Position numbers and translations under genes: made by a program
Assembly (NCBI GenBank): GCA_016711125.1
Contig: JADJTQ010000001.1
Coordinates: 1,364,001-1,428,000 of the forward strand
DNA from: Saprospiraceae bacterium
Lineage (GTDB): Bacteria; Bacteroidota; Bacteroidia; Chitinophagales; Saprospiraceae
DNA: 64,000 nucleotides
Reading direction: 5' to 3'
Shown: positions 18,213-29,813 of the stretch, piece by piece
Numbering within the stretch: position 1 is the first letter of the stretch
Layout: the number at the start of each line of letters is the position of its first letter
Notes under the pieces: generated by a model
Told to the model about the DNA's origin: nothing
The model's input: the letters and a program-made list of their open reading frames with translations, nothing else
Databases searched by the model: none

Positions 18213-19823
18213 TCAAAATCTTTGGATAATATTTGAATAGATCCGGTTGAGGGATCTACCTTTTTCCAAGGTGGCTTCATAGTTGACAGAGACAGATAAT
18301 TTCTTGGTAATTCTGGCTGTTAAATTTATCGAGCCGATCGTTTGCTTTAACTTTGAATCACTTTGCCCGTATTGATAATTTACTCTTCTAAGATCTATGT
18401 CGCTGAAGAGTTTACCATCCAGCAGATCTTTGGACAACCTAATTCCATATATATGACCCTTGAGATAATTTGATTTCAATAGAGTGTTGCTAATTGTGCC
18501 AGACATTTTAACCCACGGTATTCTACTGAAACTAAGAAAACTGTAGAGGTTTTTAGACGTATTTTGATGATCCTTTTGAAATCGATATCCAATGCTACTT
18601 CCAAAACTGACAAATTTGAATGGCCGATAATTAAATCTGAAACGACCTCCCTGCCTGGTTTCTTGCTCAATTAATTGATCGATAAAATTCTTATAGGTTT
18701 CGTAATAAATCACATTTTTGCGAGCATCATAGGATGCGGATAATGATAGTTTTTTTGATGCGCGGTAACTCAATGACAAAAACACACTCGTCGGACTCAT
18801 TGTACCATTTGGCTTTTCATTTTCAACCTTAAAAAGATCGACCTCAATAGAACTGAACAAATTAAGGTGCTTGAGTAGAGAGTTGGCGTGTTGAAAATAG
18901 ACAAAGCGACGGTCAGTGTTCGATAGGTATTTTTGTTCTAATATGGCAAGGGATGTTTGCATGGTTCCCCCATCTTCATAATTTTTGTGATGGGCAATAT
19001 ACCCACCGTACTGCATCATTTTGAGATTGAGATTATAATCATAAGGATCTGGGCGGGTACCCAATATCCCTCCTATGGTGACATTCTGAAATGTATGTTC
19101 CACTTGCACTCCATCCATTGCGCCAACATTAGAAATATTTCGATTAATTTTTCGACCTATCGTAATTGCAGTCTGATCGCTTGGTTCGTAGCGCATTGCG
19201 AAGCTGTAGACCTTTAGTGCACTTGCTAGATTTTCTCGAACTTCGCTCCATTCTTCGGCGGTATGTCGAAACATGACATAACTTTCCAATGAAAGTCTTG
19301 AATGATTAATATTCTGGGCATCCAAAGAAAAAGTATACCTCATCCTTTGAACGTTTTTGGATGGTGAATCAGAGAAATTAGTGTATGCCCCCACAGCAAG
19401 CCTTCCTCGTAATGTAGTTGCATGCTCTGGTTTCAATCTTTCTTGATCCAATACATTAGCTGTCTCGGTTAACTGAATTTGTTGTTCTCCAATCGCCTCT
19501 GGAAAGGTATCAATGGGCACAATCTCTACCTTGGTTTTATGTAAGATAAGATCAGTAATATTGAGAATGTAAATAGTGATTGGACTGGTAACACAAGAAA
19601 TGGAGGAAAGTGATTTGACAATTAGTACCGGTTGTAAAACACCAGATTGATCTTTGTATAGGGTGTCGCCAATCGCAATCCCCTGAGTACTCGCAAATCG
19701 AACATATATATTTTTGGAATTCTTATATGAAATTTTTCCTTCGATCGTTTCACCATGATCTTGCGCATTGACCTGAAAGGTCAACAGGATTAGAATTGCA
19801 ATTATGTAATTTCTCATGGGCAA
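18213..19823 (-). CDS. Outer-membrane beta-barrel, partner of the 73-haem cytochrome
   Basis: A 536-residue protein with a Sec signal peptide (ending QVNAQ), a short N-terminal beta domain (GKISYKNSKNIYVRF, then GIAIGDTLY, an SH3-like pattern), a variable linker, and a long C-terminal half of alternating hydrophobic/polar strands consistent with a large barrel. It ends NIIQRF; a terminal Phe is the classical outer-membrane assembly signal. It starts 9 bases after the stop of the 73-haem cytochrome. The gene at 29814-31421 is its full-length paralogue and holds the same position behind the 55-haem cytochrome. A porin-cytochrome role is inferred. Confidence 0.78.
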   Translation of the reverse strand: MPMRNYIIAILILLTFQVNAQDHGETIEGKISYKNSKNIYVRFASTQGIAIGDTLYKDQSGVLQPVLIVKSLSSISCVTSPITIYILNITDLILHKTKVEIVPIDTFPEAIGEQQIQLTETANVLDQERLKPEHATTLRGRLAVGAYTNFSDSPSKNVQRMRYTFSLDAQNINHSRLSLESYVMFRHTAEEWSEVRENLASALKVYSFAMRYEPSDQTAITIGRKINRNISNVGAMDGVQVEHTFQNVTIGGILGTRPDPYDYNLNLKMMQYGGYIAHHKNYEDGGTMQTSLAILEQKYLSNTDRRFVYFQHANSLLKHLNLFSSIEVDLFKVENEKPNGTMSPTSVFLSLSYRASKKLSLSASYDARKNVIYYETYKNFIDQLIEQETRQGGRFRFNYRPFKFVSFGSSIGYRFQKDHQNTSKNLYSFLSFSRIPWVKMSGTISNTLLKSNYLKGHIYGIRLSKDLLDGKLFSDIDLRRVNYQYGQSDSKLKQTIGSINLTARITKKLSVSVNYEATLEKGRSLNRIYSNIIQRF

Positions 19824-19832
19824 GACTTCTAA

Positions 19833-22800
19833 TTATTTTCTTCCATTTGGGTGACATTCAAAACAGGAAGTGGCCGTATACTGGTAGCCGTTCTCCCCTT
19901 TATGATCATTATCTACCTGACTCTTATTACTATGCTCATGACATTGAATACATGTAAAGACTGCAAAATTGCCAGGGTTAATGTGACATTCGCTACATTG
20001 ATTCCATTTGTCTTTATGCTTGCCACTGTAGATCGGGAAGTATTGCCCGTCATGATCAAAGGTTGAGGGATTCCAGGCATTTTGACTATGACAATCAGTG
20101 CATTCTGTTGGGAATCCGGCGTTTTGGTGATTTGGGTTAGTGGTATTATTATAATCACTGATGTGACAGCCGGCACAAGTATTTGGCGTATTTGTATAAT
20201 CCTCATTGTGACAGGCAGCACAATCATTGGCAATAGCTGTATGAGCACCTTCAATAAAGTAATAGGTATTATGTACTGCGAACGCGGCTGGACTCCAGCC
20301 AGGTACCGTGGTATGACAAGAAGCACAATCAGTTGAGATTCCAATCAAAGTATGGTCTGGATTGGTCGTCTGGTTAAAGTCCGTACCATGGCAGTCTAGA
20401 CATGCGGTTGAGGTTCCGGCATATCCATTGATATGACAGCTTGCGCACTCGACAGTAGTATGAGCACCGGTGAGCGGGAAGTTGGTCAGGTTATGATCAA
20501 AATTAGCAGGCTGCCAGGCTGCCTGGGTATGGCAGGTGGCACAGTCTGTCGAGTATCCTGCCGTCTGATGGTTAGGATTGGTGGTGGCATTATAGTTGTC
20601 AATGTGGCAACCGGCACAGGTATTCGGTGTATTAATATAGTCTCCGTTATGACAGGCGGCGCAGTCATTGGTTAAGGCAGTGTGGGCACCCTCAATTACA
20701 TAATAGTCATTATGGACGGCGAAAGTAGCGGGAGACCAATTTGGTTCGGTGGTATGGCAGGAAGCACAATCGTTGGAAATGCCAATCGCAGCGTGGTTTG
20801 GATTAGTCGTTTGATTGAAGTCGATGGTATGGCAGTCCACACAAAGAGTTGAAGTACCTGCATATCCGTTGATATGGCAGCTTGCGCACTCGACAGTAGT
20901 ATGAGCACCGGTGAGCGGGAAGTTGGTCAGGTTATGATCAAAATTAGCAGGCTGCCAGGCTGCCTGGGTATGGCAGGTGGCGCAGTCTGTGGAGTATCCT
21001 GCTGTTAGATGGTTGGGATTGGTGGTGGCAGTATAGTTGTCAATGTGGCAACCGGCGCAGGTATTCGGTGTATTAATATAGTCTCCATTATGACAGGCGG
21101 CGCAGTCATTGGTTAAGGCGGTGTGAGCACCCTCAATTACATAATAGTCATTATGGACGGCGAAAGTAGCGGGAGACCAATTTGGTTCGGTGGTGTGACA
21201 GGAAGCACAATCGTTGGAAATGCCAATCGCAGCGTGGTTTGGATTAGTCGTTTGATTGAAGTCGATGGTATGGCAGTCCACACAAAGGGTTGAAGTACCG
21301 GCATATCCGTTGATATGGCAGCTTGCGCACTCGACAGTAGTATGATCACCGGTGAGCGGGAAGTTGGTCAGGTTATGATCAAAATTAGCAGGTTGCCAGG
21401 CAGCTTGGGTATGGCAGGTGGCACAGTCTGTGGAGTATCCTGCTGTTAGATGGTTGGGATTGGTGGTGGCATTATAGTTGTCAATGTGGCAACCGGCGCA
21501 GGTATTCGGTGTATTAATATAGTCTCCGTTATGACAGGCGGCGCAGTCATTGGTTAAGGCGGTGTGGGCACCCTCAATTACATAATAGTCATTATGGACG
21601 GCGAAAGTAGCGGGAGACCAATTTGGTTCGGTGGTATGGCAGGAAGCACAATCGTTGGAAATGCCAATCGCAGCGTGGTTTGGATTAGTCGTTTGATTGA
21701 AGTCGATGGTATGGCAGTCCACACAAAGGGTTGAGGTACCTGCATATCCGTTGATATGGCAGCTTGCGCACTCGACAGTAGTATGAGCACCGGTGAGCGG
21801 GAAGTTGGTCAGGTTATGATCAAAATTAGCAGGTTGCCAGGCTGCCTGGGTATGGCAGGTGGCACAGTCTGAGGAGTATCCTGCTGTTAGATGGTTGGGA
21901 TTGGTGGTGGCATTATAGTTGTCAATGTGGCAACCGGCGCAGGTATTCGGTGTATTAATATAGTCTCCGTTATGACAGGCGGCGCAGTCATTGGTTAAGG
22001 CGGTGTGAGCACCCTCAATTGCATAATAGTCATTATGGACGGCGAAAGTAGCGGGAGACCAATTTGGTTCGGTGGTATGGCAGGAAGCACAATCGTTGGA
22101 AATGCCAATCGCAGCGTGGTTTGGATTAGTCGTTTGATTGAAGTCGATGGTATGGCAGTCCACACAAAGGGTTGAAGTACCTGCATATCCGTTGATATGG
22201 CAGCTTGCGCACTCGACAGTAGTATGAGCACCGGTGAGCGGGAAGTTGGTCAGGTTATGATCAAAATTAGCAGGCTGCCAGGCAGCTTGGGTATGGCAGG
22301 TGGCACAGTCTGTGGAGTATCCTGCTGTTAGATGGTTGGGATTGGTGGTGGCATTATAGTTGTCAATGTGGCAACCGGCACAGGTATTCGGTGTATTAAT
22401 ATAGTCTCCGTTATGACAGGCGGCGCAGTCATTGGTTAAGGCGGTGTGGGCCCCCTCAATTACATAATAGTCATTATGGACGGCGAAAGTAGCGGGAGAC
22501 CAATTTGGTTCGGTGGTATGGCAGGAAGCACAATCGTTGGAAATGCCAATCGCAGCGTGGTTTGGATTAGTCGTTTGATTGAAGTCGATGGTATGGCAGT
22601 CCACACAAAGGGTTGAAGTACCTGCATATCCGTTGATATGGCAGCTTGCGCACTCGACAGTAGTATGAGCACCGGTGAGCGGGAAGTTGGTCAGGTTATG
22701 ATCAAAATTAGCAGGTTGCCAGGCAGCTTGGGTATGGCAGGTGGCACAGTCTGTGGAGTATCCTGCTGTTAGATGGTTGGGATTGGTGGTGGCATTATAG

Positions 22801-25285
22801 TTGTCAATGTGGCAACCGGCGCAGGTATTCGGTGTATTAATATAGTCTCCGTTATGACAGGCGGCGCAGTCATTGGTTAAGGCGGTGTGGGCCCCTCAAT
22901 TACATAATAGTCATTATGGACGGCGAAAGTAGCGGGAGACCAATTTGGTTCGGTGGTATGGCAGGAAGCACAATCGTTGGAAATGCCAATCGCAGCGTGG
23001 TTTGGATTAGTCGTTTGATTGAAGTCGATGGTATGGCAGTCCACACAAAGGGTTGAAGTACCTGCATATCCGTTGATATGGCAGCTTGCGCACTCAACAG
23101 TAGTATGAGCACCGGTGAGCGGGAAGTTGGTCAGGTTATGATCAAAATTAGCAGGTTGCCAGGCAGCTTGGGTATGGCAGGTGGCACAGTCTGTGGAGTA
23201 TCCTGCTGTTAGATGGTTGGGATTGGTGGTGGCATTATAGTTGTCAATGTGGCAACCGGCGCAGGTATTCGGTGTATTAATATAGTCTCCGTTATGACAG
23301 GCGGCGCAGTCATTGGTTAAGGCGGTGTGAGCACCCTCAATTACATAATAGTCATTATGGACGACGAAAGTAGCGGGAGACCAATTTGGTTCGGTGGTAT
23401 GGCAGGAAGCACAATCGTTGGAAATGCCAATCGCGGCGTGGTTTGGATTAGTCGTTTGATTGAAGTCGATGGTATGGCAGTCCACACAAAGGGTTGAGGT
23501 ACCGGCATATCCATTGATGTGACAGCTTGCGCACTCGACAGTAGTATGCGCACCGGTGAGTGGGAAGTTGGTAGCATTATGGTCAAATGCACCATCAGCC
23601 GAACCCACTGGATGGCACGCCAAGCAAGCCTCACTACTATAGTTATATCCGCTAATTCCCTCATGCTTGGTGTCCGTATCCACCTTATTATGTTCATGGC
23701 ACTCTATGCAGCTATAGGCAGAATAGTTTCCTGCGGTATGACATTCAATACATTCATTCCAGGTTCCCTGATGTTTGCCAGTGTAGACCGGAAAGTAGCT
23801 CTGATCATGCTCGAATTCTGCAGGTCGCCACGAAGATTCAGAATGACAAGAAGCACAGTCAGTCGAAAATGCTGTTTTCTCATGAGGAGGATTGCTAGTT
23901 GCATTATAGTCGTCCACATGGCAAGCAGAGCAAGTATTGGAAGTCTCGGTGTAGTTGCCGTTATGACAGCTAATGCAGTCTGCCGCAATGCTGGCATGAG
24001 CCCCATTAAGCGCATAGTATTCGTTATGGTTGGGAAGAGATGCAGGTTTCCAATCTGGTGCGGTAGAATGGCAAGAAGAGCAATCAGTGGGAAATCCGAG
24101 CGTCTGATGATCGGGATTCAGTGACTCATTAAAATCAGCTGTATGACAATCAAAGCAGTTTGTTGGGGTACCGGCAAATCCGTTACCATGGCATTCCAGA
24201 CATTCTACAGTTATATGAGCTCCGGTAAGTTGAAAGTTGGTCGCACTATGGTCAAAAGCATTTTCACTTTCGCCAGTTGCGTGACATGCCAGACAGGCTG
24301 GACTATTGTAACTATAACCGCCAATGTCTATGTGGCTTTCATCCATAGCCTGCTGATTATGATCGTGACATGTGGTACAGGTGAATGAGGCAAAATTTCC
24401 CTCCTGTGTATGGCATTCGGCGCATTGATTCCAAGAACCATGGTGAGTGCCGGAGTAAATAGGAAAAAACTCTGCATCATGATCTTTGAATTCAGCCGGT
24501 TGCCATCTTATACTGGTCGTGTGGCATTCCACACAATTGATCCCGAATCCAGTGGCCCTATGATCGGGATTGACTGTAGCATTAAAATCACCTTGATGGC
24601 AACTTACACATTCGGCCGATATATCGACATAGTCTGCCCCTTTATGACAGGAAGCGCATTCATTGATCTCATGTCCTTCAGTTAGCGGGAAAAAATCATG
24701 ATTAAATCCGGAAGATGCCCATTCAAAAGAACTAATGTTATGGCACTCGCTGCAATCTTTGGAATACCCGGCTTTTCGATGGTTGGGTTTCGTGGTGGCC
24801 TCGTAATCGCTGCTATGGCAGATAATGCATTCATTTCCTATCGGATCAAAGCGCAATACCTCTGAATTTTGATGACATTCATTGCAATTGACTACAGCAT
24901 GAACGCCTTGCAGGGGGAATCCATTTTGTTGGTGAATATCGGTGATGTTCTGCACTAACCAGGATCCGTCGTCATGGCACCGTGCACAATCAAAACCAAC
25001 AGTTTGGTTATGCATGTCGGCATGACAACTACTACAGTTGCTTTGTGCTTGAGAAAAGATGAGACTTGAATGGCAAGATTTGCAATCGACAAGTTGGTGT
25101 TGACCAGTCAATGCAAAATCGGTTGTATCGTGTTGGAAAGAGTATATCTCATAGTCGAGTTTCCAGCTACTCGAACTATGACAATTGATGCAATCCATGG
25201 TGAATAGTTCTCCATGGGGCGACTGTGCAAGAAGTGCTCCTCCCGCACATATACCTATCAATACGATATATAGCAGTCGGTGCAT
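19833..25285 (-). CDS. Giant multihaem c-type cytochrome, about 73 CxxCH motifs
   Basis: Read from ATG at 25285 (signal peptide MHRLLYIVLIGICAGG..LLAQ) to the stop at 19833, the protein is 1817 residues with about 73 CxxCH haem-binding motifs and no other recognisable domain. The frame is broken once, at CCCC 22892-22895, where sibling repeat copies have one more base; the repaired length is a multiple of three. Order: 22 motifs in a unique N-terminal part, one linker motif, seven near-identical 147-residue units with six motifs each, and eight C-terminal motifs ending CHPNGRK. Upstream codons to 25573 in the same frame are not signal-like and are left out. Export by Sec and haem attachment by the nearby CcsBA are expected; an outer-membrane or extracellular conduit is inferred. 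Confidence 0.88.
20388..23473 (-). repeat. Tandem array: seven 441-bp units coding six haem sites each
   Basis: The landmark ATGGCAG(T)C near the CVDCH codons recurs every 441 bases from 20388 to 23474. The array totals 3086 bases, i.e. 7 x 441 minus one; the missing base is the C at 22892-22895. Copies are almost identical in nucleotide sequence (a handful of substitutions per unit), whereas flanking diverged copies are clearly older. Each unit encodes six CxxCH motifs and exactly six further histidines. Confidence 0.93.
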
Positions 25286-25876
25286 CTTCGATTTATCGGG
25301 GTAGTGAAAGGGCTTAGATGTTTTAGTTTTCTCGATTTGGCTGTGAGAAACCGGATCGCAAACCTGTAATATGAACCGGTAACGAGAACATCTTGAAATT
25401 GATTTATTGGGGTTTTTTCTAGTGGATGAAATTACGTTGCAGGCATAAAAAGATATCTCCTGCCTCTGGGCGGGACAAGTGGATTTTAATTGGTTTCGAT
25501 TGCCTGGAATCATACTGTAATCTGCATCATGCCCATTGGTATGACTTTTAAGTACACCTAGGTGCACAAACATTAAAATTCTTTCAAAGCTGTTTTGATG
25601 CTAAACCGAACTTAGAGAACTACTGGATTGTAGCTTCTCGAATAGGTCAATAGCATGGCAGCAATTGAAAAATAGCTTTAGTATGATCGAAAAAAACCTG
25701 GTCTTGAGGTTTTCAAAACAAGGCAAACCTAAAATAATAGGAAGAGTGCTTTTGACGAGATGCAGTATGGTATGAAAAGCGATTAAATATAGTCATAAAA
25801 ACGTAAAACTTTTCAACAATATTCCAAATACGATCTTTTTTAACACATTACAAGACTCCATAGCTGCATACTTGAC
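25286..25876. other. Intergenic region upstream of the 73-haem cytochrome
   Basis: About 590 bases between the start of the 73-haem gene and the end of the haem lyase gene. It is open in one minus-strand frame as far as 25573, but the encoded residues do not resemble a leader. It probably holds a separate promoter for the distal cytochrome-barrel pair; I see no clear -33/-7 pair, hairpin or RNA gene. Confidence 0.4.
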
Positions 25877-28800
25877 TCAGGCAAATACTTTTAATTGTCT
25901 ATTTCTTAAAAAAGCGAGTATGCTGATTAAAAAAAGAATGGCGACCGTGTAAAAGACAAAGGGAGGTATTGGTGCCGGATCACCTGCCGCATATGAATGT
26001 AAACCCGAGAGGTAATAATTAACTCCAAAATAAGTCATCATTACAGATGCCAGACCAAAAAGGGATGCCACGTTAAAGGCGTAAATGCTTCTTAATCCGG
26101 GAATAAAACGCATATGTAAGATAAATGCATAAACGAGGATTGTGACTAAGGCCCAGGTCTCTTTGGCATCCCAGCCCCAATATCTTCCCCAGGATTCATT
26201 AGCCCAAACACCACCCAAATAGGTACCTATACTGATCATGAAAAGCCCTCCAATCATGGTCATTTCACTGATATAGCTCATTTCCTGAACCACGCGTTTT
26301 ATCCGTGGTCGATTCTTGTGATTGGCAAACATGATTAGTAATAAATTAAGAATACCAATGATCGCTGCCAACATCAAAAATCCATAGCTGCCGGCTTCTA
26401 GTGACACATGTATGGTCAACCAATAAGATTTAAGTACGGGTACCAGCGGAGTGATCTCAGGATCTAACCAACTTAATCCTGCTACCATGAGAATGGTAGC
26501 AGCCAGAATCGCAGTTGCCGCCATACCCCCGAGTGATTTTCGGCTAAATATTAAACCCGCAAGCATGGTTGTGAAGGCAATATAAATCATAGATTCGTAC
26601 CCATTACTCCAGGGAGCTCTTCCCGATACGTACCATCGCAGACCGAGGCCGATTAAATGCAGTGCAAAACAAATACTCAAAGTGCCAAAAGCAATCCTTA
26701 TTGGCCATTTATAGCCAATTTTCGGATTAAATACCAGTGCAAAGAACATGATCAGTATAACTAACCCGAGCAATCCATACATCTTGCCCAGCCGGCTGAA
26801 AATATTCATTTTATTCAATACGATTTCATATTTGATCTTGCTCTCAGATGGCAAAATACTGTGACCGTGAGTATGTTGATAATTTGACAATTCTCCAATC
26901 ATCTCATCCGGTACCTGCCAATTTGCTGATTTGTTAGAAAATTCAACCGCATCAGAATATCTATTAAAATAATTTCCGGCAAAAGTACTAGTTCCGGTGA
27001 GTTGATTGAGATGGTGTATTTCTCCAGGAGATGACCAGGTGGTTGAATTCGGATCTTCGGTGGGGAATATGCGAAGCAATCTGCCAGTAAAAACCAAATT
27101 ACATATATTAACCCGTTCATCAATTTTAATGATTTCTTTCTCAAAAGTACCCCGGTATTTGGGTTCCATATTATAGGCTGTTCTGACTTGTTCCTTGAGA
27201 ATGTAGTCAGGTTTAAAAAAGTCATTATAGGCAACCAATTTACCTTCGGATGGAATTAATTTTTGAATCGCCTCTTCCCTGCTTGTTTTAATTAATGGAA
27301 CTTCAGCCCAGTATTGCGGATAAACCATCATGCCCAAAAATACTTGATCTGCCGTTTGATCGTGGAGTCTTTCTTTTCGTGATACTTTTCTCAGTACCTC
27401 ACTGGTTAGCGTATTAAACGGTTTCATCCGTCCGTTGTGATCTTGCACGACCACCATACCAAATTTGTTCGCGTGTTCTTGATTGATAGCTGCACTAGGA
27501 TCTATGTGGTACTCTTGCGCTTGAAGATTTTTTGCTGCTAAGTATCATTGTCATAGCAAGGAAAAATCCTGCCAATGTTTTGTCGGACAAACGCATTTCT
27601 TTTAGTTTTTTTGATAAGTGATTAAACCGGCTTTTCTTGCTAAAAAAAAGTAAGAATCATACCCAGAGTTAGTAGAAAATAGCCCAGATAGGAGATCCAC
27701 GTTCCAAGTGCATCGTGGTTGACACTCAATACAGTTCCCAATTCATCTTTATCAAATGAACTTTGGAAAAAACGATAACCTCCGTAATTCAAGATATTAT
27801 TCATAAATATCCGATGATCTTTCTCCAGGTTCTTCCTTTGATCAATCAAGGTAACCTCACTTGCATATGATGATGCACTATTTGTGCCCGGGTAACGATC
27901 CATGATAAAATCCTGTAATCTAATTGAAAATGGAAGTGCCACATGCTTGGCTCCATAACTAGCAGTCACCAGTGTGTTTCCCAGGACAGCAGACTCCGGC
28001 TTACCGGTCATTCCACTATTACCTTTTATTTTGATAGTACCTTCGCTCTCTCCATTGCTCACTGCTAAATCTAACAGAGCGATACTACCATTTCCCATTT
28101 TTGGCGATGATGAACTTACTATTGTCTCTGCATTGGCGTTAAATTCACTGAGGACAAAGTTACTGCCTGATAGTGTGCTGTATAATGTCCTTAATAGAAG
28201 TGGCCGCATTTGACCCGGTGACAAAGTGTCTCTAATTTGGGTTGCCATTTGCATTTGCGATAAAGCCTGATCAGCGGCAAACAAAAGTGAATCATTTCTG
28301 TAGTAGATATTAATCGCACCAGCATTTTGGGTGTCTGTGAAATTAAATAGGATGCCATTCAGATTGACTTTATCTCCTTTTTTAATCAGATGTTCCTCGC
28401 GACCTCCTGTGCCAGCTAACACAACCTTTATAATAGATTTTCCATTAGATCCGGTTGTTAGTTTTCAATTGGATTGGGAACAAAATTATTGAGCTTTATA
28501 TTTACGACCTGATCTCCGATTTGATAGGTTTCGGAAAACCTATTCCTACCTAGTGATGCAAAAAATACTGGCTCATCAAACCGATACACTTGACTCCCTT
28601 GCTTTATTTCAAATTGCAAATAGGTATTGTTTGATAGAATTAAGTTCGTTTGATCTCCCTCCCGGATATGCATCATTCCTTCACTGCCCAGATACCTGGT
28701 AGCTGCAGAACCTAAGAGAATGATAATCGCCGATAAATGAAAGGTTAATACGGCCCATTTTTTTTGTTGAAACATTCTAAAACGAATCACATTGGTAATG

Positions 28801-28994
28801 ATGCTGATGCCGAAAAGAATTAAGAGTAACTCAAACCACCTTGATCTGAAAATCACTTTTTGAGCTGCAGATGTACCGTAGTCGTTTTCGATAAAAGTGG
28901 CAATTCCAATAGACGCTGCAAATAGAATAAAATAGAGCCCCGAAGCACTGGTTGAGAATAATTTTTTGAATATTATATTCAGATATTTGATCAT
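25877..28994 (-). CDS. ccsBA: CcsB-CcsA (ResB-ResC) fusion, system II cytochrome c haem lyase, three frame breaks
   Basis: The minus-strand reading from ATG 28994 gives ResB/CcsB (four helices, large periplasmic loop) joined to CcsA/ResC. The CcsA part has the WWD-type haem-handling segment (WANESWGRYWGWDAKETWAL) and conserved histidines. Three one-base breaks split it: G at 28461 (one base short), A8 at 27642-27649 (one long) and T6 at 27528-27533 (one long). Repaired, the junctions read PIENLTTGSNGK, ILTFFSKKSRFNHL and SSKNLQAQEYHID, giving 1038 residues, the usual size of the fused Bacteroidota enzyme. It transports haem and ligates it to CxxCH. It sits between the two giant cytochrome modules. 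Confidence 0.88.
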
Positions 28995-29028
28995 AGTTTA
29001 TTTTTTCAACTGGATGGCCTGCTGATAT

Positions 29029-29769
29029 CTACTTGCGAATGGCCTCTTCCATGATTAGGTCATAGCGATATCCCGCTCCAAAATCGCGATTAGTGGCGAT
29101 CTTACCTTCGAAGGTAACGACGTCACCAATATTCACTTCTTCCATCGTCGATATAGTCAGGTCTAGGTTATTATCAGAGGCATCTTTGCTCCCATCTTGC
29201 AAATGGATCCAATTTTTACCCATGATATTGCGATTGACTTTGACACATTGTCCGGTAACGATGATGCTCTTGTCATTGTAGTCGGAAGGGCGACTAAAAA
29301 GTTCACTAAAACTAGTGCCGCCGGCAATCGGATTTACTTTGCCCACCCTTGGTACCTCATCTTCCACAGCCGGCATGCTTGCGCTGGCGAATCCGTCCAA
29401 ACTGGGGGTCTTGCTGACACCAGAAACAAGATATAACGTTTCGAAGACCCGGTTATGTTCCTTGCTTTCAAAGTTGTTCATCAGTACCCCACCTCGATAA
29501 TAGTAAGTCTTACCCTTCTCAACCTCTGAGTAGGGTATAGCAATCCAAAAGGTATTCTCACCTTCGGTCACATTAAGGTAGGTATACCTCGAAGCATCCA
29601 TAAAATCATTAACGACAACTTCGTGAATTTTCATTTTTGGGTCTTCTTCCATCATTCCCGCAGGAGCGCCATCCATTTCTGTAACCGGCTGAATAACCTT
29701 AGGTTTACCTTGACATGACAGAAGGAACAAGAATAGTCCCCATTGAAGTAGTGTGATTACTTTTTTCAT
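29029..29769 (-). CDS. Lipoprotein with OB-fold-like domain, in the cytochrome operon
   Basis: A 246-residue lipoprotein (signal peptide with lipobox FLLSC-QGK). The middle region (WIAIPYSEVEKGKTYYYRGG) and the C-terminal region (GKVNPIAGGTSFSELF, VTGQCVKVNRNIMGKNWIHLQDGS) look like two OB/SH3-like beta domains. Proteins with the VKVNRNIMGKNWIHLQDG pattern occur next to c-type cytochrome genes in other bacteria as I recall, but their role is undefined. It lies directly upstream of the haem lyase gene (34-base gap) and downstream of a barrel gene, so an accessory role in cytochrome maturation or anchoring is plausible. Confidence 0.7.
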   Translation of the reverse strand: MKKVITLLQWGLFLFLLSCQGKPKVIQPVTEMDGAPAGMMEEDPKMKIHEVVVNDFMDASRYTYLNVTEGENTFWIAIPYSEVEKGKTYYYRGGVLMNNFESKEHNRVFETLYLVSGVSKTPSLDGFASASMPAVEDEVPRVGKVNPIAGGTSFSELFSRPSDYNDKSIIVTGQCVKVNRNIMGKNWIHLQDGSKDASDNNLDLTISTMEEVNIGDVVTFEGKIATNRDFGAGYRYDLIMEEAIRK

Positions 29770-29813
29770 TTTTTTAAATTAATACTCCAAACAAAGGTAA
29801 TGGTTGATGTCAA

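Noticed and set aside
20388..23473. Regular direct repeats that could suggest a CRISPR array
   Set aside because: Units are 441 bp, contiguous without unique spacers, and encode conserved haem motifs in one frame.
19851..24685. Many open plus-strand frames across the cytochrome genes (for example 23519-24124, 24143-24388)
   Set aside because: They recur with the repeat period, have no family features and are antisense shadows of the cytochrome coding strand.
25286..25573. Extension of the 73-haem cytochrome to an upstream start at 25573
   Set aside because: It would bury the clear signal peptide that begins at 25285 about 96 residues inside the protein.
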